This document shows, piece after piece, positions 19,272 through 30,064 of a stretch of 64,000 bases of DNA (its first letter is position 1; each line of letters opens with the position of its first letter). The notes under the pieces were generated by a model that saw nothing but the letters and a program-made list of their open reading frames with translations, ran no database searches and was not told the origin of the DNA. The DNA comes from Lysobacteraceae bacterium (lineage in GTDB: Bacteria; Pseudomonadota; Gammaproteobacteria; Xanthomonadales; Xanthomonadaceae). Position numbers and translations under genes: made by a program. The stretch is taken from contig JAMLIV010000012.1 in assembly GCA_023954075.1 (NCBI GenBank), positions 25,218-89,217 of the forward strand, written 5' to 3'.

Positions 19272-20503
19272 ACCGCAAGGGCGACAAATCACTCATCGTC
19301 GGGCTGGACATCGGCACCTCGCGGGTGAAGGCGCTGGTGGGCGAGTACGCGCCCGGCAGCCCGCTGGAAGTCATCGGCATCGGCAGCCACGCCTGCAACG
19401 GCCTCAAGCGCGGCGTGGTGGTGGACATCGAATCCACCGTCAACGCCATCCAGCGCGCGATCGAGGAGGCCGAGGCCCTGGCCGCCTGCGAGATCCGCAG
19501 CGTCTACGCCTCCATTTCCGGTGGCCACACGCACTGCCGCAATTCGCCCGGCATCGTGCCGATCCGCGACGGCGAGGTGACCTGGGGCGACATGGAGCGG
19601 GTGCTGGAGGCCGCCAAGGCGGTGGCGGTGCCCTCCGACCAGCGCATCCTGCACGCCATCGCGCAGGAATACAGCGTCGACAATTCCCAGGAAGGCATCC
19701 GCAATCCCGTCGGGATGTCCGGCGTGCGCCTGGAGGTGCGCGCCCACCTGGTGCTGGGCGCGCTCTCGGCCGCCCAGAACATCACCAAGTGCGTCAATCG
19801 CTGCGGACTGCAGGTGGACGAACTGGTGCTGGGTGCGCTCGCGTCCAGCCAGTCGGTGCTGACCGACGACGAAAAGGATCTCGGCGTGGCCCTGGTCGAC
19901 ATCGGCGCGGGTACCACCGACATCGCGGTGTTCGCGCAGGGCGCGATCCGGCATACCGCCTCGCTGCCGATCGCCGGCGACCAGGTCACCGGCGACATCG
20001 CGCACATGCTGCGCACGCCTACGCCGCACGCCGAGGAGATCAAGGTGCGCTACGCCTGCGCGCTGGCCCAGCTGGCGACCGCCGAGGAAAGCATCCAGGT
20101 GCCCAGCGTCGGCGACCGTCCGCCGCGCCGGCTCGCGCGCCAGTCGCTGGCCGAGGCGGTGCAGAGCCGCTACGAGGAAATCTTCGAGATGGTACAGGCC
20201 GAGCTGGAGCGTGCCGGCTACGCGCCGATGGTGCGAGCCGGCCTGGTGCTGACCGGCGGGGCCGCAAAGATGGAGGGCGTCACCGAGCTGGCGGAGGAAA
20301 TGCTGCACATGCCGGTACGCATCGGCATACCGCAATACGTCTCGGGCGTGGGCGAAGTCGTCGGGAATCCCGAATACGCGACCGGCGTGGGCCTGCTGCT
20401 GTGGGGCAGTCGCCTGGAGCAGCAGCGTCGCCCTGTGGCCAGCAGCAGCCGCGTGGGCGGGTTCTGGTCGCGGGTGCGCACCTGGTATCGCGGAGAGTTT
20501 TGA
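19268..20503 (+). CDS. ftsA: Cell division protein FtsA
   Basis: A 411-residue actin-like ATPase that tethers FtsZ to the membrane. [15 protein letters not shown] (phosphate 1), the SHA-type 1C region, [13 protein letters not shown] (phosphate 2), and [18 protein letters not shown] (adenosine motif) are present. The C-terminus ends in the amphipathic helix [13 protein letters not shown] that inserts in the membrane. Length is near E. coli FtsA (420). ATG 19268 overlaps the ftsQ stop. The longer frame containing both ftsA-antisense and ftsZ coordinates is not used. Confidence 0.97.
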   Translation: MNRKGDKSLIVGLDIGTSRVKALVGEYAPGSPLEVIGIGSHACNGLKRGVVVDIESTVNAIQRAIEEAEALAACEIRSVYASISGGHTHCRNSPGIVPIRDGEVTWGDMERVLEAAKAVAVPSDQRILHAIAQEYSVDNSQEGIRNPVGMSGVRLEVRAHLVLGALSAAQNITKCVNRCGLQVDELVLGALASSQSVLTDDEKDLGVALVDIGAGTTDIAVFAQGAIRHTASLPIAGDQVTGDIAHMLRTPTPHAEEIKVRYACALAQLATAEESIQVPSVGDRPPRRLARQSLAEAVQSRYEEIFEMVQAELERAGYAPMVRAGLVLTGGAAKMEGVTELAEEMLHMPVRIGIPQYVSGVGEVVGNPEYATGVGLLLWGSRLEQQRRPVASSSRVGGFWSRVRTWYRGEF

Positions 20504-20589
20504 GGCATCGGGCCGGTCGAGCCCGTGGGCGTTTCATGAAGCAAGGTTGTGGGTTTTGGGAAAATCACAGGGTCAAGGAGGAGAGCAAC

Positions 20590-21795
20590 ATGGCATTTGA
20601 ACTGGTCGAGAACATGACGCCGAACGCCGTCATCAAGGTGGTGGGAGTCGGCGGCGGAGGCGGCAATGCGGTGGCGCACATGGTCAATTCCCAGCTGGAA
20701 GGGGTTGAGTTCATCTGCGCCAATACCGACGCGCAGGCGATCCACAGCGCTGGCGCGCGACACGTGCTGCAGCTGGGTTCCAACGTCACCAAGGGACTGG
20801 GTGCCGGAGCCAATCCGGAAGTCGGTCGCCAGGCCGCGCTGGAAGACCGCGAGCGCATCGTCGAGGCGCTGGGCGGTGCCGACATGGTGTTCATCACCGC
20901 CGGCATGGGCGGCGGCACCGGCACGGGCGCGGCCCCGGTGGTGGCGCAGCTGGCCAAGGAAATGGGCATCCTGACCGTGGCCGTGGTCACCAAGCCGTTC
21001 CCGTTCGAAGGCCGGCGACGCATGCAGGTGGCGCTCAAGGGCATCGAAGAGCTGAGCAACCACTGCGATTCGCTCATCACCATCCCGAACGAAAAGCTGA
21101 TTTCGGTGCTGGGCCGCGATGTCACCATGCTGCAGGCATTCCGCGCCGCCAACGACGTGCTGCAGGGCGCGGTGCGCGGTATTGCCGACCTGATCGTCCG
21201 TCCCGGCCTCATCAACGTCGACTTCGCCGACGTGCGCACGGTCATGAGCGAGATGGGCATGGCGATGATGGGCAGCGGCGCGGCGCGCGGCGAGGAGCGC
21301 GCGATGGAGGCCGCCGAAAAGGCGGTCAGCAACCCGCTGCTGGACGACGTCAACCTGTCGGGCGCGAACGGCATCCTGGTCAACATCACCGCCGGCCCCG
21401 ACTTCGCCATGCGCGAGTTCGACGAAGTCGGCCGCACCATCGAGGCCTATGCCTCCGAGGACGCCACCGTGGTCATCGGCACGGTGCTGGATCCGGACAT
21501 GCAGGACGAAGTGCGCGTCACCGTTGTGGCCACCGGCCTCAACCGTGCGGCGGCGCGCCAGCCGCTGCGCGAACCGGAGAAGGTGCCGGCTTCGGCCACG
21601 CGTCCGGTGCGCCTGGTTCGCAACGGTTCGAACGGGGCGGTCGAGTATCCGGTGCCGGGACTGGGCGTCCCGCATCCGGGCGCGGCGGCAAGCGTCGCGG
21701 CACCGGCTACGCCCGCCCAGAGCCGGGTGGAAGCCGCGTCGGCGGCGATCGACTACCTCGATATCCCGAGCTTCCTGCGCCGGCAGGCGGACTGA
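20590..21795 (+). CDS. ftsZ: Cell division GTPase FtsZ
   Basis: A 401-residue tubulin-like GTPase that forms the Z ring. The GTP signature [12 protein letters not shown] is near residues 105-116, with the N-terminal [15 protein letters not shown], the NTDAQ motif, and the T7 loop [11 protein letters not shown]. After a Pro/Ala-rich linker the C-terminal peptide [12 protein letters not shown], which binds FtsA and ZipA, is intact. A strong AAGGAGGA ribosome-binding site lies 8 bases upstream, in contrast to the coupled starts of the preceding genes, which fits the high FtsZ level needed. The gene ends the cluster and is followed by a terminator. Confidence 0.98.
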   Translation: MAFELVENMTPNAVIKVVGVGGGGGNAVAHMVNSQLEGVEFICANTDAQAIHSAGARHVLQLGSNVTKGLGAGANPEVGRQAALEDRERIVEALGGADMVFITAGMGGGTGTGAAPVVAQLAKEMGILTVAVVTKPFPFEGRRRMQVALKGIEELSNHCDSLITIPNEKLISVLGRDVTMLQAFRAANDVLQGAVRGIADLIVRPGLINVDFADVRTVMSEMGMAMMGSGAARGEERAMEAAEKAVSNPLLDDVNLSGANGILVNITAGPDFAMREFDEVGRTIEAYASEDATVVIGTVLDPDMQDEVRVTVVATGLNRAAARQPLREPEKVPASATRPVRLVRNGSNGAVEYPVPGLGVPHPGAAASVAAPATPAQSRVEAASAAIDYLDIPSFLRRQAD

Positions 21796-21819
21796 AACAT
21801 CCGGCCAGGGAAGGTGCAC

Positions 21820-21849
21820 GGGGGACGCGTGGCGTCCCCCGACTTTTCG
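21820..21849 (+). terminator. Intrinsic terminator after ftsZ
   Basis: A perfect 9-bp stem GGGGGACGC/GCGTCCCCC with a 3-base loop is followed by GACTTTTCG. It ends the dcw transcript and separates it from lpxC. Confidence 0.85.
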
Positions 21850-22123
21850 TTCCGGACGCGGCGGGTCGCGCATCCATCCGCTCTGGGTTCAGGTGGCCTG
21901 CACTCAAATAGGCCGGTTCTGGCCCGCACAGGCCGGCGCGTCCGCCTGTGACGCCCGGCCGTTTGGGCGTGCCGGGCGGGAACCGTGCGCGCGTTCTCGT
22001 TTTGTAGCAGAAAAGCAACAAAATTGTGGGGTAATTGCCATTCCGGCGTGCTGTATGGCCCCCCATCTGTGGTATTGTCCGGCGCGTTCTCAAACGCGCT
22101 CCGATGCGGAGTCCGCCTTGTCC
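21850..22123 (+). other. lpxC leader region without a gene
   Basis: This part of the 328-base ftsZ-lpxC gap has no credible ORF. It holds an 8-bp inverted repeat CGCCCGGC/GCCGGGCG (21952-21959 and 21971-21978), an AT-rich patch (22004-22037) likely to contain the lpxC promoter although no clean -35/-10 pair is seen, and a 7-bp stem GCGCGTT/AACGCGC (22082-22088 and 22093-22099) 25 bases before the lpxC start. Confidence 0.5.
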
Positions 22124-23038
22124 ATGATCAAACAACGCACCTTGAAGAACGCGATCCGCGCCACCGGCGTGGGTCTGCACTCGGGCGAAAAGGTCTACAT
22201 GACCCTGCGCCCGGCGGCCGTCGATACCGGCATTGTGTTCCGCCGCACCGACCTGCCCGAGCCGCGCGAGATCCGCGCCACCGCCGAAAACGTCGGCGAC
22301 ACCATGCTTTCCTCGACCCTGGTGGAAGACGGCATCCGCGTCGCGACCGTCGAGCACCTGCTCTCGGCGATGGCGGGCCTGGGCATCGACAACGCCTATG
22401 TGGACCTCTCGGCACCGGAAGTGCCGATCATGGATGGCTCGGCCGGCCCGTTCGTCTTCCTGCTGCAGTCGGCGGGGATCGAGGAGCAGTCCAAGGCCAA
22501 GCGCTTCATCCGCATCAAGCGCACCGTCACCGTCAAGGACGGCGACAAATGGGCGCGCTTCGAGCCTTTCGACGGTTTCAAGGTCGGTTTTTCCATCGAC
22601 TTCAGGCACCCGGCGTTTCCGGCCAGCCTGTCCAAGGCCGAGATCGACTTTTCCACGACGTCCTTCGTCAAGGAAGTCAGCCGCGCGCGCACCTTCGGCT
22701 TCATGAAGGACATCGAGATGCTGCGCGAGAAGAATCTGGTGCTGGGCGGTTCGATGGACAACGCCATCGTGCTGGATGACTACCGCGTCCTCAACGAGGA
22801 CGGGCTGCGCTACGAGGACGAGTTCGTCAAACACAAGATCCTCGATGCGATCGGCGATCTGTACCTTCTTGGTCACAGCCTCGTGGGTGCGTTCTACGGC
22901 TACAAGTCCGGCCACCAGTTGAACAACCGCTTGCTGCGCACGCTGCTGGCGGATGCGTCCGCGTGGGAAGAAGTCACCTACGAGGACAACGACACCGCGC
23001 CGATTTCCTACGCCAATCCGGCACAGGCGGCGATCTGA
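22124..23038 (+). CDS. lpxC: UDP-3-O-acyl-N-acetylglucosamine deacetylase LpxC
   Basis: A 304-residue zinc amidase catalysing the committed step of lipid A synthesis. Zinc ligands are seen at His78 (VEHLLSA) and His237/Asp241 (HKILD); the catalytic His is in [21 protein letters not shown] and [10 protein letters not shown] at the N-terminus are typical, and length equals E. coli LpxC (305). ATG 22124 is chosen because it gives this N-terminus; a GGAG lies 12 bases away, so the ribosome-binding site is weak, and a hairpin precedes it. It confirms a Gram-negative outer membrane. Confidence 0.97.
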   Translation: MIKQRTLKNAIRATGVGLHSGEKVYMTLRPAAVDTGIVFRRTDLPEPREIRATAENVGDTMLSSTLVEDGIRVATVEHLLSAMAGLGIDNAYVDLSAPEVPIMDGSAGPFVFLLQSAGIEEQSKAKRFIRIKRTVTVKDGDKWARFEPFDGFKVGFSIDFRHPAFPASLSKAEIDFSTTSFVKEVSRARTFGFMKDIEMLREKNLVLGGSMDNAIVLDDYRVLNEDGLRYEDEFVKHKILDAIGDLYLLGHSLVGAFYGYKSGHQLNNRLLRTLLADASAWEEVTYEDNDTAPISYANPAQAAI

Positions 23039-23107
23039 GGCAATCAATCGAACGTCGCGTTGCGGCGGCGGGACGGGTGTCCTGCGGTCGTGGCGCGGAA
23101 ATGGAGA

Positions 23108-23557
23108 TCAGGAATCGGCCATGGAGGCCAGACGCAGCAGCTGGGACCTGAGTGTTTCGTCCCCTGTTGCTGCCGCCGCCGCGCGCAGGGTTTCGCGCGC
23201 GGCAGCTGAAAGGGGTATTGGCGGTGCCGCGTCCGGGGGGACGGGCTGCATCGTTGCCACTTTCACGGCGATGTCGCTGGCGCGGATGCCGGCTGCGTGA
23301 GCTGCGTCCAACAGGGCGTTGGCATGCAAGCGCAGTCGTAATCCCCACACCGGCGCATCGACCAGAAAGACAAGCTTGTCGTTGCGCAGGTTGCCCAGTC
23401 TTGTGTGGGATGCCAGCGGTTCCGGCAAGGACTGACGCAGCTGCCGGTCGAGCGCCTGAAGCTGCATGGCGCGCTCGATCAGGCGACCTGGGTCGCTGGA
23501 AAGCGCCGCCGAAAGGGCGGCGCGGAAGGTGGATCCGGAGGAAGGCTGCATGGGCAT
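23108..23557 (-). CDS. DciA-like protein (DUF721), probable DnaB helicase-loading factor
   Basis: A 149-residue protein whose central part (TRLGNLRNDKLVFLVDAPVWGLRLRLHANALLDA) matches the DUF721/DciA domain: a small KH-like fold with a conserved Trp. DciA helps place the replicative helicase in bacteria lacking DnaC. The C-terminal 60 residues are Ala/Pro-rich. The start is uncertain: ATG 23557 (MPMQPSS) or 23551 (MQPSS); the frame stays open to 23647, and no clear ribosome-binding site decides it. It is divergent from the M23 peptidase and their starts overlap. The position between lpxC and secA matches xanthomonads. Confidence 0.75.
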   Translation of the reverse strand: MPMQPSSGSTFRAALSAALSSDPGRLIERAMQLQALDRQLRQSLPEPLASHTRLGNLRNDKLVFLVDAPVWGLRLRLHANALLDAAHAAGIRASDIAVKVATMQPVPPDAAPPIPLSAAARETLRAAAAATGDETLRSQLLRLASMADS

Positions 23558-24512
23558 ACGAGAACAGGTTGGGCCGATGAACGTCATCATCGTATCGAAA
23601 TTTTTCAAGACACCACGAAAGCTGTGTCTGCGCGAGCCGCGCATCATCGCCGCGCTGGGTACCGCGATCCTGCTGCTGGTGGGGCTGAGCGCCGCGGGCG
23701 GCTACGGCATGCATGCCCTGGTGACCGATGCGGCAGGCGCGCGCGTGGACGGCCTGCGTGAGGGGATCGAGCAGCAGCGCGTCGCCTTCGAGCAGGCGCG
23801 CAGCGACTCGCAGCGCGAGCTCAACGCCATGTCGGTGAAGCTGGCCGAACTGCAGGCCCACGCCACGCGCCTGAATGCGCTGGGCGCACGCCTGACCAAG
23901 ATCGCACGGCTGGACGACGGCGAGTTCAACTTTGACGAACCTCCTGCGGTCGGTGGCCCCGTGGCTCGCCAGGGAGGCGAGACCACCGCAGCCCCGTCCG
24001 GACTCGAACTGGGCAGCTCGATCGACGCGCTGGTGCGCCAGGTGTCCGTCCAGTCCCAGCAGCTCAGCCTGCTGGAGAGCGTCCTGGCCGACCGCGAGCT
24101 GGATGCCAGCATGCTCCCGACCGGGCTTCCGGTACGCGCCGGCTACGCGTCCTCCGGCTTCGGACGGCGTTCGGATCCCTTCTCGGGCTTCAACGAGTTC
24201 CACAAGGGCGTGGATTTCTCCGGCCCGCGCGGATCGGACGTGCTGACGGTCGCCGACGGCGTGGTGCAGTTCTCCGGGCGCAGGAACGGCTACGGCAACA
24301 CGGTCGAGATCGACCACGGCAACGGCTACATGACCCGCTATGCGCACAACAGCGAGAACATCGTGGCGGTGGGTGATCGGGTCAAGGCCGGGCAGATGAT
24401 CGCGAAGATGGGCTCCACCGGACGCTCCACCGGCAGCCACGTGCACTTCGAAGTCTGGCTCGATGGCCGCGTGGTCAATCCGGGCCAGTACCTGCGCAAC
24501 GCCCGCGGCTGA
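23550..24512 (+). CDS. M23-family metallopeptidase (LytM domain), membrane anchored
   Basis: A 320-residue envelope protein: N-terminal membrane helix (about residues 37-60), a coiled-coil stretch (about 70-130) with regular EQ/AR heptads, then an M23 peptidase domain. Zinc and catalytic residues are intact: His218 and Asp222 in FHKGVDF, and His297/His299 in GSHVHFEV. It is probably a peptidoglycan hydrolase or amidase activator of the periplasm. ATG 23550 has a GGAGG 8 bases upstream; the alternative ATG 23577 (MNVIIVSKFF) gives a shorter N-terminus without such a site. It lies directly before secA, replacing the secM gene of enterics. Confidence 0.85.
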   Translation: MGIREQVGPMNVIIVSKFFKTPRKLCLREPRIIAALGTAILLLVGLSAAGGYGMHALVTDAAGARVDGLREGIEQQRVAFEQARSDSQRELNAMSVKLAELQAHATRLNALGARLTKIARLDDGEFNFDEPPAVGGPVARQGGETTAAPSGLELGSSIDALVRQVSVQSQQLSLLESVLADRELDASMLPTGLPVRAGYASSGFGRRSDPFSGFNEFHKGVDFSGPRGSDVLTVADGVVQFSGRRNGYGNTVEIDHGNGYMTRYAHNSENIVAVGDRVKAGQMIAKMGSTGRSTGSHVHFEVWLDGRVVNPGQYLRNARG

Positions 24513-24649
24513 GGGCGGCGCGCATCATCGCGCGCCCTTGATTCGCACGTCGGCGGTCCCCACGTTAAAATCCCGCTTTCGCCAAGGCCGCCGCGCGCGG
24601 CCTTTCGCGTGTGCCGCCGATGGCGGCCTCCCTTTTTCCGGAAATCCCC

Positions 24650-27379
<2,730 letters not shown>

Positions 27380-27388
27380 CGGGCTGGA

Positions 27389-27505
27389 CGGGAATCGGGA
27401 ATCGCAAGAGCGCGGATCGCCTGCCGGATCCCGGCGCATGGTGCGGAATTCGAGATCGCAACGATCACCGGTGAACCAATCCCCATTCTCCACTCCCGAT
27501 TCCCG
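27389..27505. repeat. Dispersed palindromic element spanning the start of the Nudix gene
   Basis: Perfect 12-bp inverted arms CGGGAATCGGGA (27389-27400) and TCCCGATTCCCG (27494-27505) bound about 93 bases; degenerate extra units (aatccccattctccac) lie inside the right arm. It starts 10 bases after the secA stop and includes the first codons of the next gene. Arms resemble those at 36703-36791. Confidence 0.8.
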
Positions 27506-28448
27506 CCCGCCCATCCACGTGGTGGCGGGCGTGCTGAGCGATGCGCGCGGGCGGATATTGCTGGCGCGGCGCGAAGGCGAGCGCGAGCTGGCGGGGCTGT
27601 GGGAGTTCCCCGGCGGCAAGGTGGAAAAGGGCGAGATCGCCCGCGAAGCGCTGGCACGCGAGCTTGCGGAAGAAATCGGCGTTGAGGTGGAACCCGCGGC
27701 GATGCGCCCGCTGATCGCCGTGCCGCACCGCATGGCCAGCGGCAAACGCATCGTGCTCGATGTCCATCACATCGCCCGCTTCAAGGGACGGGCACGCGGC
27801 CTCGAGTCGCAGGCGTTGGCCTGGGTCCAGCCCGAACGCCTGGCCGACTATTCCATGCCCGGTGCCGATCGCCCCGTCGTGGCCGCATTGCGCGAGCCTG
27901 AATTTTGCGTCGTGACCTCGTCGCGCAACGCGGCCGGCGAGGCACTGTTCACGCAGCTCGAACAGGCGCTGGCCGGCGATGCGCGTCGTGTGATCGTGCG
28001 CGGCCCGGTGCGGGAGCTGGAATCGGTGGCCGACGCCCTGGCGTCGCTCGCGGTGCGGCTCGGGGCATCGATCCTGTTCGAGAGCGACGCGCTCGGGCTG
28101 GATGCCGCGATGGTGCTGGCCCGTCGGCCGGGCCTGGGCGTACACCTCGCGGCGGGCGATCTCGATCGCGTTGCAGCCAGCCCGGCGGCCGATGGCCTGC
28201 TGCTGTCCGCCACCGGCGACAGCGCTCTCGCGCTCGCGCGTGCGCAGGAGGCCGGCGTGGGCTTCGCGCTGGTGGAACTTTCCACTCCGCGTGATGCGCG
28301 CCACGAAGCCGGCTCCCGCCTTGCCCGCTTTGCCGCGCTGCGCGAGTCCGTGACGATCCCGCTTTACCTGGCGGCAGGCCAGGCGGATGACCTGCAGGCC
28401 GCCCGCGCCCACGGTGCCCAGGGGCTGGTCGTGCCGCTGCCAGGCTGA
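27438..28448 (+). CDS. Nudix hydrolase fused to a ThiE-like domain (MutT family)
   Basis: Residues about 24-160 form a MutT-type Nudix domain with the Nudix box GGKVEKGEIAREALARELAEEIGV, which hydrolyses oxidised or other nucleoside triphosphates in homologues (8-oxo-dGTP for MutT). Residues about 165-336 have a TIM-barrel region resembling thiamine-phosphate synthase (GVHL, GLVVPL), but the pyrophosphate-binding and PTxTK-type segments are not recognisable. Such fusions are known in Pseudomonas and xanthomonads. The start is uncertain: ATG 27438 or GTG 27471; neither has a ribosome-binding site and both are inside a palindromic repeat, so the true N-terminus may be shorter. Confidence 0.82.
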   Translation: MVRNSRSQRSPVNQSPFSTPDSRPPIHVVAGVLSDARGRILLARREGERELAGLWEFPGGKVEKGEIAREALARELAEEIGVEVEPAAMRPLIAVPHRMASGKRIVLDVHHIARFKGRARGLESQALAWVQPERLADYSMPGADRPVVAALREPEFCVVTSSRNAAGEALFTQLEQALAGDARRVIVRGPVRELESVADALASLAVRLGASILFESDALGLDAAMVLARRPGLGVHLAAGDLDRVAASPAADGLLLSATGDSALALARAQEAGVGFALVELSTPRDARHEAGSRLARFAALRESVTIPLYLAAGQADDLQAARAHGAQGLVVPLPG

Positions 28449-28529
28449 CGTGCCCGCGGGACGTCCGCAGCGGCGGTGCCGCACCCGTGTTTTCCGCGCC
28501 GCTGAGCCCCGGACCCCGAAGGCCGGTCT

Positions 28530-28877
28530 TCAGATCAGTTCCCGCACCACCTCGGCCGGCCGGCAGACGCGGGTACCGCGCGGGCCGGAAACAATCGGGC
28601 GGTTGAACAGGATCGGATGGGCCGCGATGGCGGCGAAGATGCGCGCATCGCTCGCGTCGGGGGCGTCCAGGCCCAGTTCCGCGCACAGCGCTTCCTTGCT
28701 GCGAAGCAGCGCGCGCGCCGGCTCGCCCAGGGCTTCGCCCAGCGCGCGCAGCTGTGCCACGTCCAGCGGGGTCTGCAGGTAGAGCACGATTTCCGGCTCG
28801 ATGCCGGCCTCGCGCAGGATGGCCAGCGCGTTGCGCGAGGTGCCGCAGGCCGGGTTGTGGTAGATCACGTATCGCAT
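28530..28877 (-). CDS. arsC: ArsC-type arsenate reductase (glutaredoxin-coupled family)
   Basis: A 115-residue ArsC-family protein. YHNPACGTSRN contains the catalytic Cys11 and the HX3CX3R phosphate-like anion loop of E. coli ArsC (Cys12). The C-terminal LFNRPIVSGPRGTRVCRP supplies the arginines that bind arsenate. Length is shorter than E. coli ArsC (141) but normal for the YffB/ArsC group. There is no arsB or arsR next to it, so a general thiol-reductase role is possible. It stands alone on the minus strand after the antiporter operon. Confidence 0.85.
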   Translation of the reverse strand: MRYVIYHNPACGTSRNALAILREAGIEPEIVLYLQTPLDVAQLRALGEALGEPARALLRSKEALCAELGLDAPDASDARIFAAIAAHPILFNRPIVSGPRGTRVCRPAEVVRELI

Positions 28878-28919
28878 GGTCGGTACTCGTTGCGGGGTCG
28901 TTGCAGCGGCAGACGCGGA

Positions 28920-29303
28920 TCAGCGCGGCGGGTTCCCGCCGGCTCCCGCGGTGTCGGCATCGCTTGCGTCCGGATTCGGGGTTTCATCGGTCGGACACTG
29001 CGGCCGGTGGCGAAGCTGCAGCGACAGCGAGGCCTTGGACATCATGTGCGCGCTGATCGGCGAGGTGACGACGAGGAACACCGTGATCAGCAGCTCATGG
29101 GGATGCAGGCCGTTGCCGATGAGCGCGTGGTAGATGACCGACACCACCAGCACCGAGCCCACGCCCATCGTGGTCGCTTTGGTGGGCGCGTGCAGCCGCT
29201 TGAAGAACTGGTTGAACCGGACCAGCCCGATCGAGCCGACCAGGGTGAAGAAGCTCGACACCAGCAGCAGCACCGACAGCAGGAGCTCGACCAGCGGATT
29301 CAT
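28920..29303 (-). CDS. mrpG: Mrp-type cation/proton antiporter subunit G
   Basis: A 127-residue protein with three membrane helices. SVLLLVSSFFTLVGSIGLVRFNQFFKRLHAPTKATTMGVGSVL is the hallmark of MrpG/MnhG/PhaG, and TSPISAHMMSKAS follows. The last 30 residues are a Pro/Asp-rich cytoplasmic tail. It is the last gene of the operon and overlaps mrpF by 4 bases. The whole complex exchanges Na+ or K+ for H+ and supports pH and salt balance. Confidence 0.92.
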   Translation of the reverse strand: MNPLVELLLSVLLLVSSFFTLVGSIGLVRFNQFFKRLHAPTKATTMGVGSVLVVSVIYHALIGNGLHPHELLITVFLVVTSPISAHMMSKASLSLQLRHRPQCPTDETPNPDASDADTAGAGGNPPR

Positions 29304-29569
29304 TCGATGATGTCCCGGCGCAGCACGAACTTGGTCAGCACCACGGTGCCGGTGAAGCCAAGCATGGCGATGACCAGTGCGGCCTCGAAGTGCACCTGGG
29401 TGCGTGTGTACATGCCGTGGAGCACCAGCAGCATGATCGCATTGATGTTGAGCGTGTCGAGCGCGAGGATGCGGTCAGGCACGGTCGGGCCGCGCAGCAG
29501 GCGCCACATCACCAGCAGCATGGACGCGCCAATGACGTTGAGCGAGATGAGGATGGCGATCTGGATCAC
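29300..29569 (-). CDS. mrpF: Mrp-type cation/proton antiporter subunit F
   Basis: An 89-residue protein with three predicted membrane helices. RLLRGPTVPDRILALDTLNINAIMLLVLHG is the conserved MrpF/MnhF/PhaF core. The frame is open much further upstream, but those codons overlap mrpE. GTG 29569 makes a GTGA overlap with the mrpE stop, which fits the compact junctions of this operon and the family length of about 90. Confidence 0.9.
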   Translation of the reverse strand: MIQIAILISLNVIGASMLLVMWRLLRGPTVPDRILALDTLNINAIMLLVLHGMYTRTQVHFEAALVIAMLGFTGTVVLTKFVLRRDIIE

Positions 29570-30063
29570 GGAAATATCTCCCTGAGCGGGGCTTCGTAGC
29601 GTGCCTTGATCTCGGCAATTTCGGTTTCCGGATCGCGCATGTCCAGCACGTGGACGAGCAGGTAGCGGCGGTCGTCGCTCAGTTCGGCCGACACCGTGCC
29701 CGGCGTGAGGGTGATGAGGCTGGCCAGCGCGGTGATGCCGTGGATATTGGTCAAATCGAGCGGAATCCACACCCAGCCGGGGCGCAGCGTGCCGCGCGGC
29801 CGGAGCACGAGGCGCGCGACGTTGATGTTGGAGCGCAAGATGTCGTGCAGCATCACGGCGGCCAGGCGAGGCAACGGGCGCAGCGAGCCGATGTGGGCGG
29901 ACTCGCGCTCCAGCCGCTGCACGACGTGCGGAATCGTCAGGGCCAGCAGCAGCGCCAGCGCGATATGCCCGGCGGCGAGTTGCCCGGACATCAGCAGGCC
30001 GGTGGCGAAAACCGCCAGGCTGAGCGGAACGGCTGGCACGAGGCGTTTCAGCAGGCGCTTCAC
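29566..30063 (-). CDS. mrpE: Mrp-type cation/proton antiporter subunit E
   Basis: A 165-residue membrane protein. The N-terminal two helices are followed by LHDILRSNINVARLVLRP and WIPLDLTNIHGITALASLITLTPGTVSAEL, the diagnostic MrpE/PhaE segment, and a soluble C-terminal half (LLVHVLDMRDPE). Start ATG 30063 lies one base after the mrpD stop and the end overlaps mrpF. Confidence 0.92.
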   Translation of the reverse strand: MKRLLKRLVPAVPLSLAVFATGLLMSGQLAAGHIALALLLALTIPHVVQRLERESAHIGSLRPLPRLAAVMLHDILRSNINVARLVLRPRGTLRPGWVWIPLDLTNIHGITALASLITLTPGTVSAELSDDRRYLLVHVLDMRDPETEIAEIKARYEAPLREIFP

Positions 30064-30064
30064 G

